Positions 1 through 10,313 are shown, counted from the stretch's first letter. The stretch: DNA of 64,000 bases from Candidatus Nanopelagicales bacterium (GCA_028687755.1 JAQTZL010000004.1:168401-232400); one strand, 5' to 3'. Notes: a model not told the origin generated them from the sequence alone. Numbers and translations are program-made.

Positions 1-1
1 A

Positions 2-388
2 ATTGCAGTAGCGATGCTAGGCGTTGTGGTTATCTTTCAACTGCTCGTGATGTTCGGTGCACCTTGGGGCGAGTACACACAAGGTGGTGGCACGAGCGGG
101 TCCTTAACTACGAGTGGGCGTGCGATTGCAGCATTGTCAGTAGTGGTGCTTTGCGCGATGGCGCTCGGCATACTTGCGCGTGCAGGTCGTGGACCTATGA
201 GGAATTACAACCCAAGAATCGTCACCGTCATTGCTTGGTTTGCCACGGTCTATTCCGGCTTAGCAATCGTGGTGAACCTAGCAACGCCTTCTCAGGTCGA
301 ACGCATGATCTGGGCACCATTTTCCATCGTGATGTTTGTGCTGATCGTGATCGTGATGAAGATGACACACAAAGGAAAAAACTCCTAG
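2..388 (+). CDS. Small integral membrane protein, 5' end cut by window
   Basis: The reading frame is open to the first base of the window, so the N-terminus is probably missing a few codons; the first internal ATG is at 14. The product shows four hydrophobic segments and ends in a basic tail (KMTHKGKNS). The N-terminal pattern FQLLVMFGAPWGEYTQGG resembles a widespread actinobacterial membrane protein family of unknown function, which typically has a short first helix, a GAPWG motif, and a later NLA(S/T)PS..ER motif; here NLATPSQVER is visible. No catalytic motif is apparent. It is followed 25 bases later by the tRNA deaminase gene with its own ribosome site. Function unknown. Confidence 0.7.
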   Translation: MAVAMLGVVVIFQLLVMFGAPWGEYTQGGGTSGSLTTSGRAIAALSVVVLCAMALGILARAGRGPMRNYNPRIVTVIAWFATVYSGLAIVVNLATPSQVERMIWAPFSIVMFVLIVIVMKMTHKGKNS

Positions 389-413
389 GGCCTATCCTCA
401 AGGAGTGGATCAC

Positions 414-884
414 GTGCACAACGCCTACCTCGCAGCTATGCAACAAGCCATTGAAGTGGCACAGGTGGGTCCTATTACGGGCGATTTGCCGATCGCGGCC
501 CTAGTGCTTGATGAGCAAGGTGTCGTGATTGCAGGTGCCGTCAATCAACGCGAAGCCCTCCAGGATCCAACGGCTCATGCTGAAGTACTCGTGCTTCGTG
601 AAGCCGCAGCGATTCGAGGGGATTGGCATCTCACTGGATGCACGCTCGTGGTCACGCTTGAGCCTTGCCCCATGTGCGCGGGTGCTGCGGTGCTGTCGCG
701 AATTGATCGAATTGTGTTTGGTGCATGGAATGAGGAATATGGGGCTTGCGGGTCGCATTGGGATCTGCCACGTGATAAGCGCATGAATCATCGACCTGAA
801 GTGATCGCTGGGATCCTCGCAGAGGAGTGTGGCAATCTGGTGCGAGATTTCATGGCAGGGCAACGAGCACAGGAGGACTTATGA
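414..884 (+). CDS. tadA: tRNA-specific adenosine-34 deaminase
   Basis: Converts adenosine 34 to inosine in the anticodon of tRNA-Arg(ACG). The zinc deaminase motifs are complete: TAHAEV supplies the ligand histidine and catalytic glutamate, and LEPCPMCAGA supplies the two cysteine ligands. The 156-residue length is normal. The start is placed at GTG 414 because AAGGAG at 400-405 sits 8 bases upstream; an in-frame GTG at 405 lies inside that ribosome site and is unlikely. The stop overlaps the next gene by ATGA, which suggests translational coupling. Family alternatives (guanine or cytosine deaminase) are less likely because of the overall TadA pattern, such as the FGAWNEEYGACGS stretch. Confidence 0.93.
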   Translation: MHNAYLAAMQQAIEVAQVGPITGDLPIAALVLDEQGVVIAGAVNQREALQDPTAHAEVLVLREAAAIRGDWHLTGCTLVVTLEPCPMCAGAAVLSRIDRIVFGAWNEEYGACGSHWDLPRDKRMNHRPEVIAGILAEECGNLVRDFMAGQRAQEDL

Positions 885-1519
885 GCGGGATGCGTGAAGG
901 TGCAGTGCGAATCGCACCGCGTCGCTATCGACGTCGTCGTCCGACATGGCACGTCGTTGTTGCCATTGCAGCAGCAGTTCTTGTCGTTGCTGGATTAATT
1001 TTTGGCATCGTAAAGATGTTCAGTGGTAGCGGCGAACCAGAAGCCGTAACTGCGACACCGAATCCCTCGCCATGTGTCACCGTGATGGTTTCTGCAGCTC
1101 AGTCACTTCCGGCAATTGAACGTGTGCGTGTCAATGTGTACAACGGCACGAAAACACCTGGGCTTGCGGGCACTACTGCGCAAACTTTGCGAGCTCGTGG
1201 TTTCACCATCAAGGATGTTGGCAATGCTGTTGGTAATCGCGACATCACCGGTGTTGGTGAACTTCGTTACGGACCTAAAGGCAAAACTTCTGCGCAACTG
1301 TTGGAGTACTACTTCCCAGGTGCGGTGTTGATTCCTGATGGCCGCAGTAAGCGTGTTGTCGATGTGATCATCGGCAGTGGGTTCACCGCTGTTGTTGATG
1401 ACGCAACCGTTGCAGCGAAGAAGGCGTCACCAACACCGAGCCCGTCGGGCCCTGGTTGCCCAACTCCAGCGGCAACGCTCGGTGCTACGCCAGTTGCTTC
1501 TGTGGTACCGGCCGCTTAG
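881..1519 (+). CDS. Membrane-anchored LytR C-terminal (LytR_C) domain protein
   Basis: A 212-residue protein with a basic N-terminus (RRYRRRRPTW), one membrane helix at about residues 22-43, and an extracytoplasmic LytR_C domain at about 75-175, recognised by VRVNVYNGTKTPGLAGTTA and the following RGFTIKDVGN pattern. A low-complexity Pro/Thr/Ser tail follows. In LytR-CpsA-Psr proteins this domain accompanies cell wall glycopolymer ligases; here it is free-standing, so it has no catalytic domain of its own and may bind wall polymer or a partner. Start at ATG 881 is supported by AGGAGG at 871-876 and by the ATGA overlap with tadA. Its 3' end overlaps the convergent efeU by about 35 bases. Confidence 0.85.
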   Translation: MSGMREGAVRIAPRRYRRRRPTWHVVVAIAAAVLVVAGLIFGIVKMFSGSGEPEAVTATPNPSPCVTVMVSAAQSLPAIERVRVNVYNGTKTPGLAGTTAQTLRARGFTIKDVGNAVGNRDITGVGELRYGPKGKTSAQLLEYYFPGAVLIPDGRSKRVVDVIIGSGFTAVVDDATVAAKKASPTPSPSGPGCPTPAATLGATPVASVVPAA

Positions 1520-2309
1520 TTTTCTTCAAGAACAACACCAGTACTGGCACCGCATATGCCCACCACACAACAACTTCTAGCCAGGTGGTTACCGGGCGGA
1601 AGCTAAAGATGCCCTTGAGAAGTGAGCCGTACCAGCTCTCAGGTGGAATGGTTGAGCTGATGTCGAATGCGACGGTATCTTCGCCAGGAAGTAACCCAGC
1701 TTCTTGATACTCATGAACGGCATATGCAAGAAGGCCTGCCGCAACGATGATGAGTGCGAAGCCGGTCCAACGGAAAAGTTTTGCGAGATCCAAACTCACT
1801 GCACCGCGATAAATGATGATGCCGATGATCACCGCAGTGACTAATCCCAGAAGCGCACCAATCACTGGCTCACTGGTGCCTCCGCTCGCGGAAATTCCTG
1901 CATAGAGAAATAGTGCGGTTTCCAATCCCTCGCGGATCACTGCGACGAACGCGATGATCGCCAGTGCCCAGCTACCTTTTTCGAGAGCCTGATCAACTTC
2001 ACCTTGGAGTTGGCCCTTAATGAAGCGTGCTCGCTTGGCCATCCAAAAAATCATCCAAGTAATCAGGGCGACAGCGGCGATGCTGGTAGTTCCGGCAAAA
2101 ATTTGCTCGGCACGCTCTGAGAGTTCATTACTGGTGACGGCAAGCAAGACCGCGAATCCCACGGAAAGTGCGATTGCCAATCCCACGCCAGCCCAAAGAC
2201 GAGGAAGGAGATGTTGCTGACCGAGTTTGACGATGTAGGCCACCAAAATCGACACAATCAGAGCGGCTTCAATGCCTTCGCGCAACCCGATCAGAAAATT
2301 GGCGAACAT
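1485..2309 (-). CDS. efeU: FTR1-family iron permease EfeU
   Basis: A 274-residue membrane protein with seven or so hydrophobic segments and the two diagnostic REGxE motifs of FTR1/EfeU iron permeases: GLREGIEAAL near the N-terminus and VIREGLETALFLYAG in the middle. It should import ferrous/ferric iron across the cytoplasmic membrane. The usual partners EfeO and EfeB (DyP peroxidase) are not next to it, so it may act alone or with partners elsewhere. Start is ATG at 2309, with AAGGAG (complement of 2315-2320) 5 bases upstream; an in-frame GTG at 2315 overlaps the ribosome site. The upstream region has a large inverted iron-box-like repeat (2321-2374), so iron control by a DtxR/IdeR or Fur type repressor is likely. 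Confidence 0.93.
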   Translation of the reverse strand: MFANFLIGLREGIEAALIVSILVAYIVKLGQQHLLPRLWAGVGLAIALSVGFAVLLAVTSNELSERAEQIFAGTTSIAAVALITWMIFWMAKRARFIKGQLQGEVDQALEKGSWALAIIAFVAVIREGLETALFLYAGISASGGTSEPVIGALLGLVTAVIIGIIIYRGAVSLDLAKLFRWTGFALIIVAAGLLAYAVHEYQEAGLLPGEDTVAFDISSTIPPESWYGSLLKGIFSFRPVTTWLEVVVWWAYAVPVLVLFLKKTKRPVPQKQLA

Positions 2310-2320
2310 TCGCACTCCTT

Positions 2321-2374
2321 AACTTAGGTAACCCTTACTTGGATCAATGTGCACAAGTTAGGGTTACCTAAGTT
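2321..2374. promoter_or_regulatory. Inverted pair of iron-box-like operators upstream of efeU
   Basis: Two 20-base boxes, AACTTAGGTAACCCTTACTT (2321-2340) and AAGTTAGGGTTACCTAAGTT (2355-2374), are reverse complements of each other with one mismatch and are 14 bases apart. Each resembles the DtxR/IdeR consensus (TTAGGTTAGSCTAACCTAA). The first box abuts the efeU ribosome site, so binding there would block expression. The pairing with an iron permease supports iron repression; which regulator binds is inference. Confidence 0.75.
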
Positions 2375-2434
2375 ATATGTCAAGCCGATGCGGTCAATAG
2401 GGACCAAAGTCCTGACTACGAATCATGGATCCGA

Positions 2435-2493
2435 ACATGATTCATGGGCACCCAGAAAATCTGGATACCCATGAATTGGCGGTGGCGGTGGGA
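2435..2493 (-). repeat. Palindromic repeat, distal copy, with duplicated tRNA-Ser 3' end
   Basis: Near-identical to 2532-2591 (one base shorter in the loop). On the minus strand it starts with the last 17 bases of tRNA-Ser(CGA) including CCA, then an imperfect palindrome (arms ATTCATGGGTATCCAGA and TCTGGGTGCCCATGAAT, 2 mismatches). No run of T follows, so it is not a classical terminator. Confidence 0.85.
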
Positions 2494-2531
2494 GCCGTCG
2501 CCCTTCGGGCTCCTCCCAAATCCTTGGGCAC

Positions 2532-2591
2532 ACATGATTCATGGGCACCCAGAACAATCTGGATACCCATGAATTGGCGGTGGCGGTGGGA
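2532..2591 (-). repeat. Palindromic repeat, proximal copy, overlapping tRNA-Ser 3' end
   Basis: This copy begins inside the 3' end of the tRNA-Ser(CGA) gene and contains the palindrome directly downstream of CCA. Together with the copy at 2435-2493 it forms a direct repeat with a spacing of about 97 bases. The 38 bases between the copies hold another GC-rich inverted repeat (GGGAG ... CTCCC on the minus strand). Confidence 0.85.
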
Positions 2592-2664
2592 TTTGAACCC
2601 ACGGTGAGGTTGCCCCCACACGCGCTTTCGAGGCGCGCTCCTTTGGCCGCTCGGACACGCCACC
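2575..2664 (-). tRNA. tRNA-Ser(CGA)
   Basis: Cloverleaf read on the minus strand: acceptor stem GGTGGCG/CGCCACC with G discriminator at 2578, encoded CCA at 2577-2575, T arm GTGGGTTCAAATCCCAC, a long variable arm typical of class II tRNAs, and anticodon loop with CGA. It reads UCG serine codons. The 3' end is repeated about 97 bases further downstream. Confidence 0.95.
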
Positions 2665-2685
2665 GTGGAAGAGGGTACAAGTAAG

Positions 2686-2715
2686 AAACGAGGGCACCGT
2701 TTGGTGCCCTCGTTT
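2686..2715 (-). terminator. Strong stem-loop terminator between the two tRNA-Ser genes
   Basis: Perfect 13-bp stem AAACGAGGGCACC / GGTGCCCTCGTTT with a 4-base loop. In the direction of the tRNA-Ser(GGA) transcript (minus strand) the stem ends in CGTTT and is followed by CTTAC, so it fits a Rho-independent terminator for that tRNA; it could work in both directions. Confidence 0.85.
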
Positions 2716-2723
2716 ACTTCACG

Positions 2724-2808
2724 CGGAGGGTAGGGGATTCGAACCCCTGAGGGGTTTCCCCCAACCCGCTTTCCAAGCGAGCGCCATAGGCCACTAGGCG
2801 AATCCTCC
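2724..2808 (-). tRNA. tRNA-Ser(GGA)
   Basis: Class II tRNA on the minus strand with anticodon loop CTTGGAAA (anticodon GGA), T arm AGGGGTTCGAATCCCCT, long variable arm and G discriminator at 2724. CCA is not encoded. The acceptor stem GGAGGAT/ACCCTCC has an A-C mismatch at position 6-67, otherwise pairs fully. It reads UCC/UCU serine codons. Confidence 0.93.
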
Positions 2809-2834
2809 GTGGGGGAGCCTACCGTTCGCCCGAG

Positions 2835-2863
2835 TTGGCCTCAATCTTCCCTGCCCTTACAGT
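2835..2863 (+). promoter_or_regulatory. Promoter of the SRP RNA gene
   Basis: TTGGCC at 2835-2840 and TACAGT at 2858-2863 are separated by 17 bases. The predicted start, 7 bases after the -10 box, is G2870, exactly the first base of the terminal SRP RNA stem. Confidence 0.65.
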
Positions 2864-2869
2864 TATCTC

Positions 2870-2958
2870 GACCCCTCGTGCGGCGTTATCTCGCTGAACC
2901 TCCCCAGGGCCGGAAGGCAGCAAGGACAGGTGAGCTCTAGCGGGTGTGCGAGGGGTCC
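2870..2958 (+). ncRNA. ffs: Signal recognition particle 4.5S RNA
   Basis: The conserved domain IV hairpin is present: CCCCAGGGCCGGAAGGCAGC followed by AAGGACAGG, which forms the Ffh-binding symmetric and asymmetric loops with a GGAA tetraloop. Terminal bases GACCCCTCG (2870-2878) pair with CGAGGGGTC (2949-2957), closing the molecule at about 88 nt. Position between tRNA-Ser and dnaX is common in actinobacteria. The RNA binds Ffh to target nascent membrane and secreted proteins. Confidence 0.92.
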
Positions 2959-2980
2959 CTTATATGTAGAGGATCAGCAC

Positions 2981-5074
2981 ATGGCCAACATTTCGCGCTC
3001 ACATACGTTGATTGCAAAAATCGCTGCAGTTGTATTAGGCGTCGGTTCGATCGTGAGCTTCGTACCGACAAGTGCGCAGGCCGTTGACCTCACGCAAACG
3101 CAAATCGATGCAGGCCTCAAGAGGTTCCAAACCGCATCTGCGCGTGCGAGCTACTTCATGTCGATGGAAGTCGCACCAGAGGTAACCGGTGCTGTTCCAC
3201 TGAAGGCTGGCATGCATCGCCTGTGGGATATGAAGACAGCTTGGAAAGACGTGAACCCTTCAAAGGGTGTTTTTGACTGGTCTGTTTTGGATATGCGCGT
3301 TGCGCAGTCAGAAGCAACAGGTGCGCGGCCAATGCTCGTTCTCGGATTAACGCCAACCTGGGCAGCAAGTGATCCAAATGCTGGAGATGCACGTTGGGGT
3401 CTTGGAACCGCAAGTCCACCAAAAGACATCAACGACTGGAAGAACTACGTCCAAGCCGTCGTGAGTCGCTACGGCAATCGCATTGCTGGGTACGAAGTAT
3501 GGAACGAAGCGAACCTTCAAACATTCTGGACCGGTTCATACGATCAGCTCGCAGAGTTAACAGATACTGCGTTCGACATCATCAAGTCATCGAACTCGGG
3601 TGCGCTTGTGATGATGGCTTCAACGACAACTCGTTTGGTTTCACCAGCGGCGAAGTTCACCACGGGTTATCTGGAAGCACTTGGGCGTTACGGCAATCCA
3701 TTTGATGGATACACCATTCACACCTACCCCGCAGGCGACATTCCATTCGATGGAATTTCGGCGCAGCGCATTGCCGATGTCAAAGCGTGGCAGACCGCGG
3801 TTGTGAAAGCCGTTGGCCCGGATTCCCCACTTTTGGATCGACTGATTTTCGATACCGAAGTGAACTACGGACTCGCCGGCCCAGGCGCGCGACCAGGAAC
3901 AGACTTCACGGACGAGCAGGGTGCAACATTGCTCGAGCAGACCTATCGCGATTCAGCGGCACTGGGCATTGATGCAACGTTCTGGTACCTCTACACGGCA
4001 GCACCGTTTGATTTGCTTGGTGTTCAAATGTGGTCGGGTTCGCCAGTTGTGAATGCGAAATGGAATGCATTGCGGAGTTCAACTCCCGCTGCAAGCACTC
4101 CGACGAATCAGGGATCAACGACCACTACGCCAACCACGGATGCGCCACCTGCGCCAATCAATCTCCAAGCGGGACGTACCGGGACGCAATTGAGATTGAC
4201 GTGGGATATGCCAGTAGAAACCTTTGGCTCAACTAATAAAACGAGTTACAACATTGAAAGTAAAAGTAAGTTCACTAGCGGTTCTTGGGGACCATGGAAT
4301 GGGTTTGCGAACGTTTTAGAAGGTCAGAGCTACACGGAGAAGGCTCCTTGGCTCGATCTTTCCGGAAGCATTTTTGATTTCCGGGTGCAAGCGATGGTCA
4401 ACGGTAAGACTTCCGATTGGTCCACACCTGCCAGAATGGTCGTAACGAAAAACGTCACACCCCCAAATAACGTCAATGCGATTATCAACAGCTCAGCGGT
4501 AGTCGTGACATGGCAGGGCAGTTCACTTGATACTGATTTATTAGAGGGCTATCGCATTGAAGGTCGCAACGTTTCGAAGAAAACTCTTTGGAAAGTTTTG
4601 GCAACCACAAGCAACACGGTCCCGTCAAAGCGTCTAACGCGCGAGCAGGTTGGTGCCGATGAGTTCGATACCGTGGAATTTCGAGTGTCCACGCTTTCAA
4701 CAAGCGGCAAGCGATCCAGGCCATCGCCTGAATCACCGCGGCGCCAGTTCACCAATGAACTACCCGCTCCAGTGAACGTCAATGCTACGTACGACTCATC
4801 GCTTGGTTGGATGACCATCACTTGGGCCGCCCCGGATACCGCAGTGCCTGGCGGCCGCAACGTGATGGGCTACGAGTTCTCGTATCAGTGGCCAGGGTCT
4901 ACGAGTTGGACAACCTTCGGCGATCCTGTTGGCTCCAAGGTGGGTAGCACAAGTGCTGTTTTCGATTTGGTCAATGTCCCAAAGGGCGTGCTGAACGTGA
5001 GAATTCGCTCCGTGGGTTGGCCTGGTCAGATCTACTCGGCCTATTCCTCGCCAATTGGCGTCGTGAAGAGGTAG
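2981..5074 (+). CDS. Secreted glycoside hydrolase with C-terminal fibronectin type III domains
   Basis: A 697-residue exported enzyme. A signal peptide (basic start, hydrophobic core IAAVVLGVGSIVSFVP, cleavage near AQA) is followed by a TIM-barrel-like catalytic region (about 50-390). GYEVWNEANLQTFW carries the Asn-Glu acid/base pair and LIFDTEVNYG the likely nucleophile glutamate, a clan GH-A pattern; GH39 or a GH5-like family is most probable. A Ser/Thr/Pro linker (about 368-385) leads to roughly three Fn3-like domains (e.g. PAPINLQAG...LRLTWDMP, PPNNVNAI...VVVTWQG, PAPVNVNAT...MTITWAAP). It likely acts on polysaccharide outside the cell; the substrate cannot be told. Start ATG 2981 has AGAGGA upstream; a longer open frame would run into the SRP RNA. 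Confidence 0.82.
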   Translation: MANISRSHTLIAKIAAVVLGVGSIVSFVPTSAQAVDLTQTQIDAGLKRFQTASARASYFMSMEVAPEVTGAVPLKAGMHRLWDMKTAWKDVNPSKGVFDWSVLDMRVAQSEATGARPMLVLGLTPTWAASDPNAGDARWGLGTASPPKDINDWKNYVQAVVSRYGNRIAGYEVWNEANLQTFWTGSYDQLAELTDTAFDIIKSSNSGALVMMASTTTRLVSPAAKFTTGYLEALGRYGNPFDGYTIHTYPAGDIPFDGISAQRIADVKAWQTAVVKAVGPDSPLLDRLIFDTEVNYGLAGPGARPGTDFTDEQGATLLEQTYRDSAALGIDATFWYLYTAAPFDLLGVQMWSGSPVVNAKWNALRSSTPAASTPTNQGSTTTTPTTDAPPAPINLQAGRTGTQLRLTWDMPVETFGSTNKTSYNIESKSKFTSGSWGPWNGFANVLEGQSYTEKAPWLDLSGSIFDFRVQAMVNGKTSDWSTPARMVVTKNVTPPNNVNAIINSSAVVVTWQGSSLDTDLLEGYRIEGRNVSKKTLWKVLATTSNTVPSKRLTREQVGADEFDTVEFRVSTLSTSGKRSRPSPESPRRQFTNELPAPVNVNATYDSSLGWMTITWAAPDTAVPGGRNVMGYEFSYQWPGSTSWTTFGDPVGSKVGSTSAVFDLVNVPKGVLNVRIRSVGWPGQIYSAYSSPIGVVKR

Positions 5075-5125
5075 TGAAACTGATCGCGACGAAGAGTGTC
5101 GGTACGAGCCAATAAGGTGGCACCC

Positions 5126-6970
5126 GTGTCCATGGCCCTGTATCGCACTTATCGCCCTGCTTCCCTTGCGGAAGTGGTCGGTCAGGAGCACGTCACTGGT
5201 CCACTGACCCGCGCACTGCAAAACGACCGCACGCATCACGCGTACCTCTTTGCTGGACCTCGTGGTTGTGGCAAAACCTCAACCGCACGCATCATGGCTC
5301 GGTCGCTGAACTGCGAACAGGGTCCAACTCCAACCCCTTGTGGTGTGTGCCAAAGCTGCATGGATCTTGCACCCAATGGAGCAGGTTCCATCGACGTTAT
5401 TGAGCTTGATGCCGCAAGCCACGGCGGTGTTGATGACACTCGCGACCTTCGCGAACGAGCAATGTTTGCTCCTGCATCCTCGCGTTACAAGATTTACATC
5501 ATCGATGAAGCCCACATGGTGACCTCCGCAGGCTTTAACGCACTGTTAAAACTTGTTGAAGAGCCACCACCGCATGTGCGCTTTATCTTTGCGACTACTG
5601 AAGTCGACAAGGTGCTGCCAACAATTCGCTCGCGTACGCACAACTACACCTTCCGCTTAGTGTCGACGCGTGAATTGCAAATTCACCTTGCATCCATTTG
5701 CGATCAAGAGGGCGTAGCTGCTGATGCGGCAGCCCTCGCGTTGATTGCACGCGCAGGTGCCGGCAGTGTTCGTGACTCGCTTTCAATTCTTGGCCAAGTG
5801 ATTGCCGGAGCTGGCAGTGAAGGTGTCACGTACGCCGACACAGTGATGCAGCTTGGTATGACTGACATGACCTTGCTGGATGAAACCGTTGATGCACTGA
5901 TTGCCCGTGATGGCGCGGCTCTGTTTGGCACCATTGAAAAGGTCATGGATGCAGGCCACGAGCCCCGCCGCTTCGTTAGTGATCTCGTTGAACGTTTGCG
6001 TGACCTGATTGTGCTGCAGCATGTGCCAGGCGCGGCAGCGATGTCATTGATCGACGGGCCAGATGAGTTGATTGCCCGTGAGCTCGAACAAGCACAACTT
6101 ATTGGTGCCGCTGAACTTTCACGCGCAGCCGATGTCGTAAGCGAAGCATTGAGTGAGCTCAAAGGCGCAACAGCTCCACGGCTGCAACTTGAATTGATGT
6201 GCGCCCGTTTGTTGTTGCCGGCGATTGATGCTGATGAACGCGGGCTTCGCGCTCGTCTTGACCAAATTGAACGTCGTTTGGCTTCTGCTCCCGTTGATGC
6301 AGTTGTGGCATCAAAGGCAAGTGCTGCACCTGCTGCACCTGCTCCACCTGCCGTGCCAGCAAGCCCACCAAAGCTTTCTGCTGTTGCGCCTTCAACAGCG
6401 GCGAAAGCAACACCAGAAACTCAATCTCCTGTTGCACCTGCGGCTGGAGCGAAACCACCAGCTGCGCCAAAGATTCCTAAGGCTGGACCACCGGCAAAGG
6501 CTGTTGTTGAAGAGACTGTTGCTGTAGTTGCACCTGTTTCGGGAGCAATCGGAGATACGCCTGCGCTTTCAGACTTCGTCACAATGTGGCCAGCGATCAT
6601 GGATGCAACCAAGGCGTATTCACGCGTTGCGTGGATGTTGTTCAACGCTTCGCAGCCGCTTTCTATTGCTGACGGAACCTTGGCAGTTGGTGTACCCAAT
6701 GCTGGTCAGGTCAACAACGCGCGCACCAGTGGTCACGATGAACGTCTGCGTCAAGCAATTCTTGACGTGATGCGTGCTGATGTGCGTATTGATGTGGTGC
6801 TTGCACCAAACGCAGTTGCCCCAAATGGTTCATTAGCGAATGAATCAATTGCGGTGATTGCTGAAGTGGATACGCCAAGCGTTGACGACGATGACGTAGA
6901 TGACGAGTCAGGTATTGATCTGGCCATTCGCGCGCTGGGTGCCACCCAAATCGGCGAGATTGAACACTGA
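5126..6970 (+). CDS. dnaX: DNA polymerase III subunit gamma/tau
   Basis: Clamp-loader ATPase, 614 residues. N-terminal ALYRTYRP, Walker [10 protein letters not shown], a zinc knuckle ([18 protein letters not shown]), Walker B region IIDEAHM and sensor 1 [15 protein letters not shown] are all visible. After the collar domain there is an Ala/Pro-rich linker (about residues 390-475) and a tau-type C-terminal domain. GTG 5126 is chosen: AAGGTGG at 5114-5120 precedes it and homologues start the same way; ATG 5132 is an alternative. It overlaps recR by one base (TGATG), a conserved pairing. No programmed frameshift slippery site was evident. Confidence 0.95.
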   Translation: MSMALYRTYRPASLAEVVGQEHVTGPLTRALQNDRTHHAYLFAGPRGCGKTSTARIMARSLNCEQGPTPTPCGVCQSCMDLAPNGAGSIDVIELDAASHGGVDDTRDLRERAMFAPASSRYKIYIIDEAHMVTSAGFNALLKLVEEPPPHVRFIFATTEVDKVLPTIRSRTHNYTFRLVSTRELQIHLASICDQEGVAADAAALALIARAGAGSVRDSLSILGQVIAGAGSEGVTYADTVMQLGMTDMTLLDETVDALIARDGAALFGTIEKVMDAGHEPRRFVSDLVERLRDLIVLQHVPGAAAMSLIDGPDELIARELEQAQLIGAAELSRAADVVSEALSELKGATAPRLQLELMCARLLLPAIDADERGLRARLDQIERRLASAPVDAVVASKASAAPAAPAPPAVPASPPKLSAVAPSTAAKATPETQSPVAPAAGAKPPAAPKIPKAGPPAKAVVEETVAVVAPVSGAIGDTPALSDFVTMWPAIMDATKAYSRVAWMLFNASQPLSIADGTLAVGVPNAGQVNNARTSGHDERLRQAILDVMRADVRIDVVLAPNAVAPNGSLANESIAVIAEVDTPSVDDDDVDDESGIDLAIRALGATQIGEIEH

Positions 6971-7563
6971 TGTACGAAGGCATTGTTCAAGATCTCATTG
7001 ATGAGCTCGGTCGGCTTCCCGGCGTGGGCCCAAAAAGCGCGCAGCGCATTGCATTTCATATTCTTTCTGCCGATCCAACTGACGTCATGCGCTTGGCAGA
7101 TGCTTTACGCGAAGTGAAAGAAAAGGTTCGCTTCTGCGCGGTGTGTGGCAACGTTGCTGAAGAAGAGGAATGTCGCATCTGCCGCGATCCTCGTCGCGAT
7201 CAAACAATCCTGTGCGTGGTCGAAGAATCAAAAGACGTAGTAGCCATTGAAAAGACTCGTGAATTCAAGGGTCGCTATCACGTGCTCGGTGGGGCAATCA
7301 GCCCAATCGAAGGTATCGGCCCCGATGATTTGCGCATTCGTGAGCTAATGGCGCGGCTATCCGATGCCACCATCGTTGAAATCATTCTTGCCACAGATCC
7401 CAACCTTGAAGGTGAAGCGACTGCTACTTACCTTGCGCGCATGATTGCTCCCCTTGGCATCGCGGTGTCGCGTTTAGCGAGTGGATTGCCCGTTGGCGGC
7501 GACCTTGAATATGCCGATGAGGTCACGCTGGGCCGTGCCTTTGAAGGCCGCCGACGCGTGTAA
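6970..7563 (+). CDS. recR: Recombination mediator RecR
   Basis: 197 residues, normal for the family. Helix-hairpin-helix near the N-terminus ([17 protein letters not shown]), a C4 zinc finger ([16 protein letters not shown]), and a Toprim domain ([16 protein letters not shown], then [15 protein letters not shown]). RecR acts with RecO and RecF to load RecA on gapped DNA. It is translationally coupled to dnaX by overlap of stop and start codons. Downstream lies a 420-base stretch without a plus-strand gene before lysC. Confidence 0.96.
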   Translation: MYEGIVQDLIDELGRLPGVGPKSAQRIAFHILSADPTDVMRLADALREVKEKVRFCAVCGNVAEEEECRICRDPRRDQTILCVVEESKDVVAIEKTREFKGRYHVLGGAISPIEGIGPDDLRIRELMARLSDATIVEIILATDPNLEGEATATYLARMIAPLGIAVSRLASGLPVGGDLEYADEVTLGRAFEGRRRV

Positions 7564-7622
7564 TTGCAAGGCTTTCTAGCTCTGCTGATCTTGAACTCTG
7601 AGTACTTTCGTTTTATATTTGG

Positions 7623-7658
7623 GGGGCGACAGGGGTTGAAAGGTCCCCTTGCCGCCCC
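7623..7658. repeat. GC-rich stem-loop downstream of recR
   Basis: Outer arms GGGGCG (7623-7628) and CGCCCC (7653-7658) and inner arms GGGG (7632-7635) and CCCC (7645-7648) form a two-part stem. Neither side has a T run beyond it, so a classical terminator is doubtful. It lies just beyond the stop codon of the small minus-strand gene ending at 7665 and also follows recR. Confidence 0.6.
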
Positions 7659-7664
7659 GAAAGG

Positions 7665-7787
7665 TCACCCGGTGCCCTTGAGGGTCCGGATGAGTTCCGC
7701 GAGGGCTCTGATGATGCAAGCCATGGCTATCAACTTCTGGCTGTTCATCAGGGCCTTTCGCTTTCCCTGATCGAATTTCCGATCCAC
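7665..7787 (-). CDS. Likely 40-residue small protein, unrecognised
   Basis: A GTG-started frame of 41 codons on the minus strand between recR and lysC. AGGAGG at 7799-7794 lies exactly 6 bases before the GTG, one of the best ribosome sites in the window. The product begins MDRKFDQGKRKALMNSQKL and continues with an amphipathic or hydrophobic helix (IAMACIIRALAELIRTL) ending KGTG. Third codon positions are GC-rich, as in real genes here. A short stem-loop lies at 7812-7833 just upstream and a GC-rich stem-loop just downstream. A 72-codon frame overlaps it in another phase but its GTG lies within the ribosome site. No family was recognised; a membrane-active or regulatory peptide is possible but unproven. 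Confidence 0.55.
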   Translation of the reverse strand: MDRKFDQGKRKALMNSQKLIAMACIIRALAELIRTLKGTG

Positions 7788-7811
7788 CTTTCACCTCCTC
7801 CCTTCAGCAAA

Positions 7812-7833
7812 GGTGCGCCCGTGATTGCGCACC
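7812..7833 (-). repeat. Short stem-loop upstream of the 40-residue gene
   Basis: Perfect 7-bp arms GGTGCGC (7812-7818) and GCGCACC (7827-7833) with an 8-base loop. It ends 12 bases before the AGGAGG of the small gene on the minus strand, so it would sit in that gene's 5' leader. Role unknown. Confidence 0.5.
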
Positions 7834-7972
7834 CATGCCGAAAGGGGAGATCCGGTGAAGGTAAGTCGGTTGAAATCGCTGCGTCCATGGCGAATCTAGA
7901 ACTGTGGACAGGACCCATGTAGGCGTGCGATTGTGGATAAACCCTTGAGGAAAACGCTTACGTTTTGCCGGG

Positions 7973-7978
7973 TAGACT
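7973..7978 (+). promoter_or_regulatory. -10 box TAGACT for leaderless lysC
   Basis: TAGACT lies 8 bases before the GTG of lysC, and there is no ribosome site. This fits a transcript starting at or next to the start codon. No clear -35 box. Confidence 0.5.
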
Positions 7979-7986
7979 TCTCTCTC

Positions 7987-10313
<2,327 letters not shown>

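Noticed and set aside
2423..2680. Open frame over the tRNA-Ser and palindrome region
   Set aside because: It runs through a tRNA gene and duplicated palindromes, with no ribosome site.
7576..7794. 72-codon minus-strand frame
   Set aside because: Its GTG lies on top of the AGGAGG sequence, leaving no room for ribosome binding; the 40-codon frame in another phase has ideal spacing.
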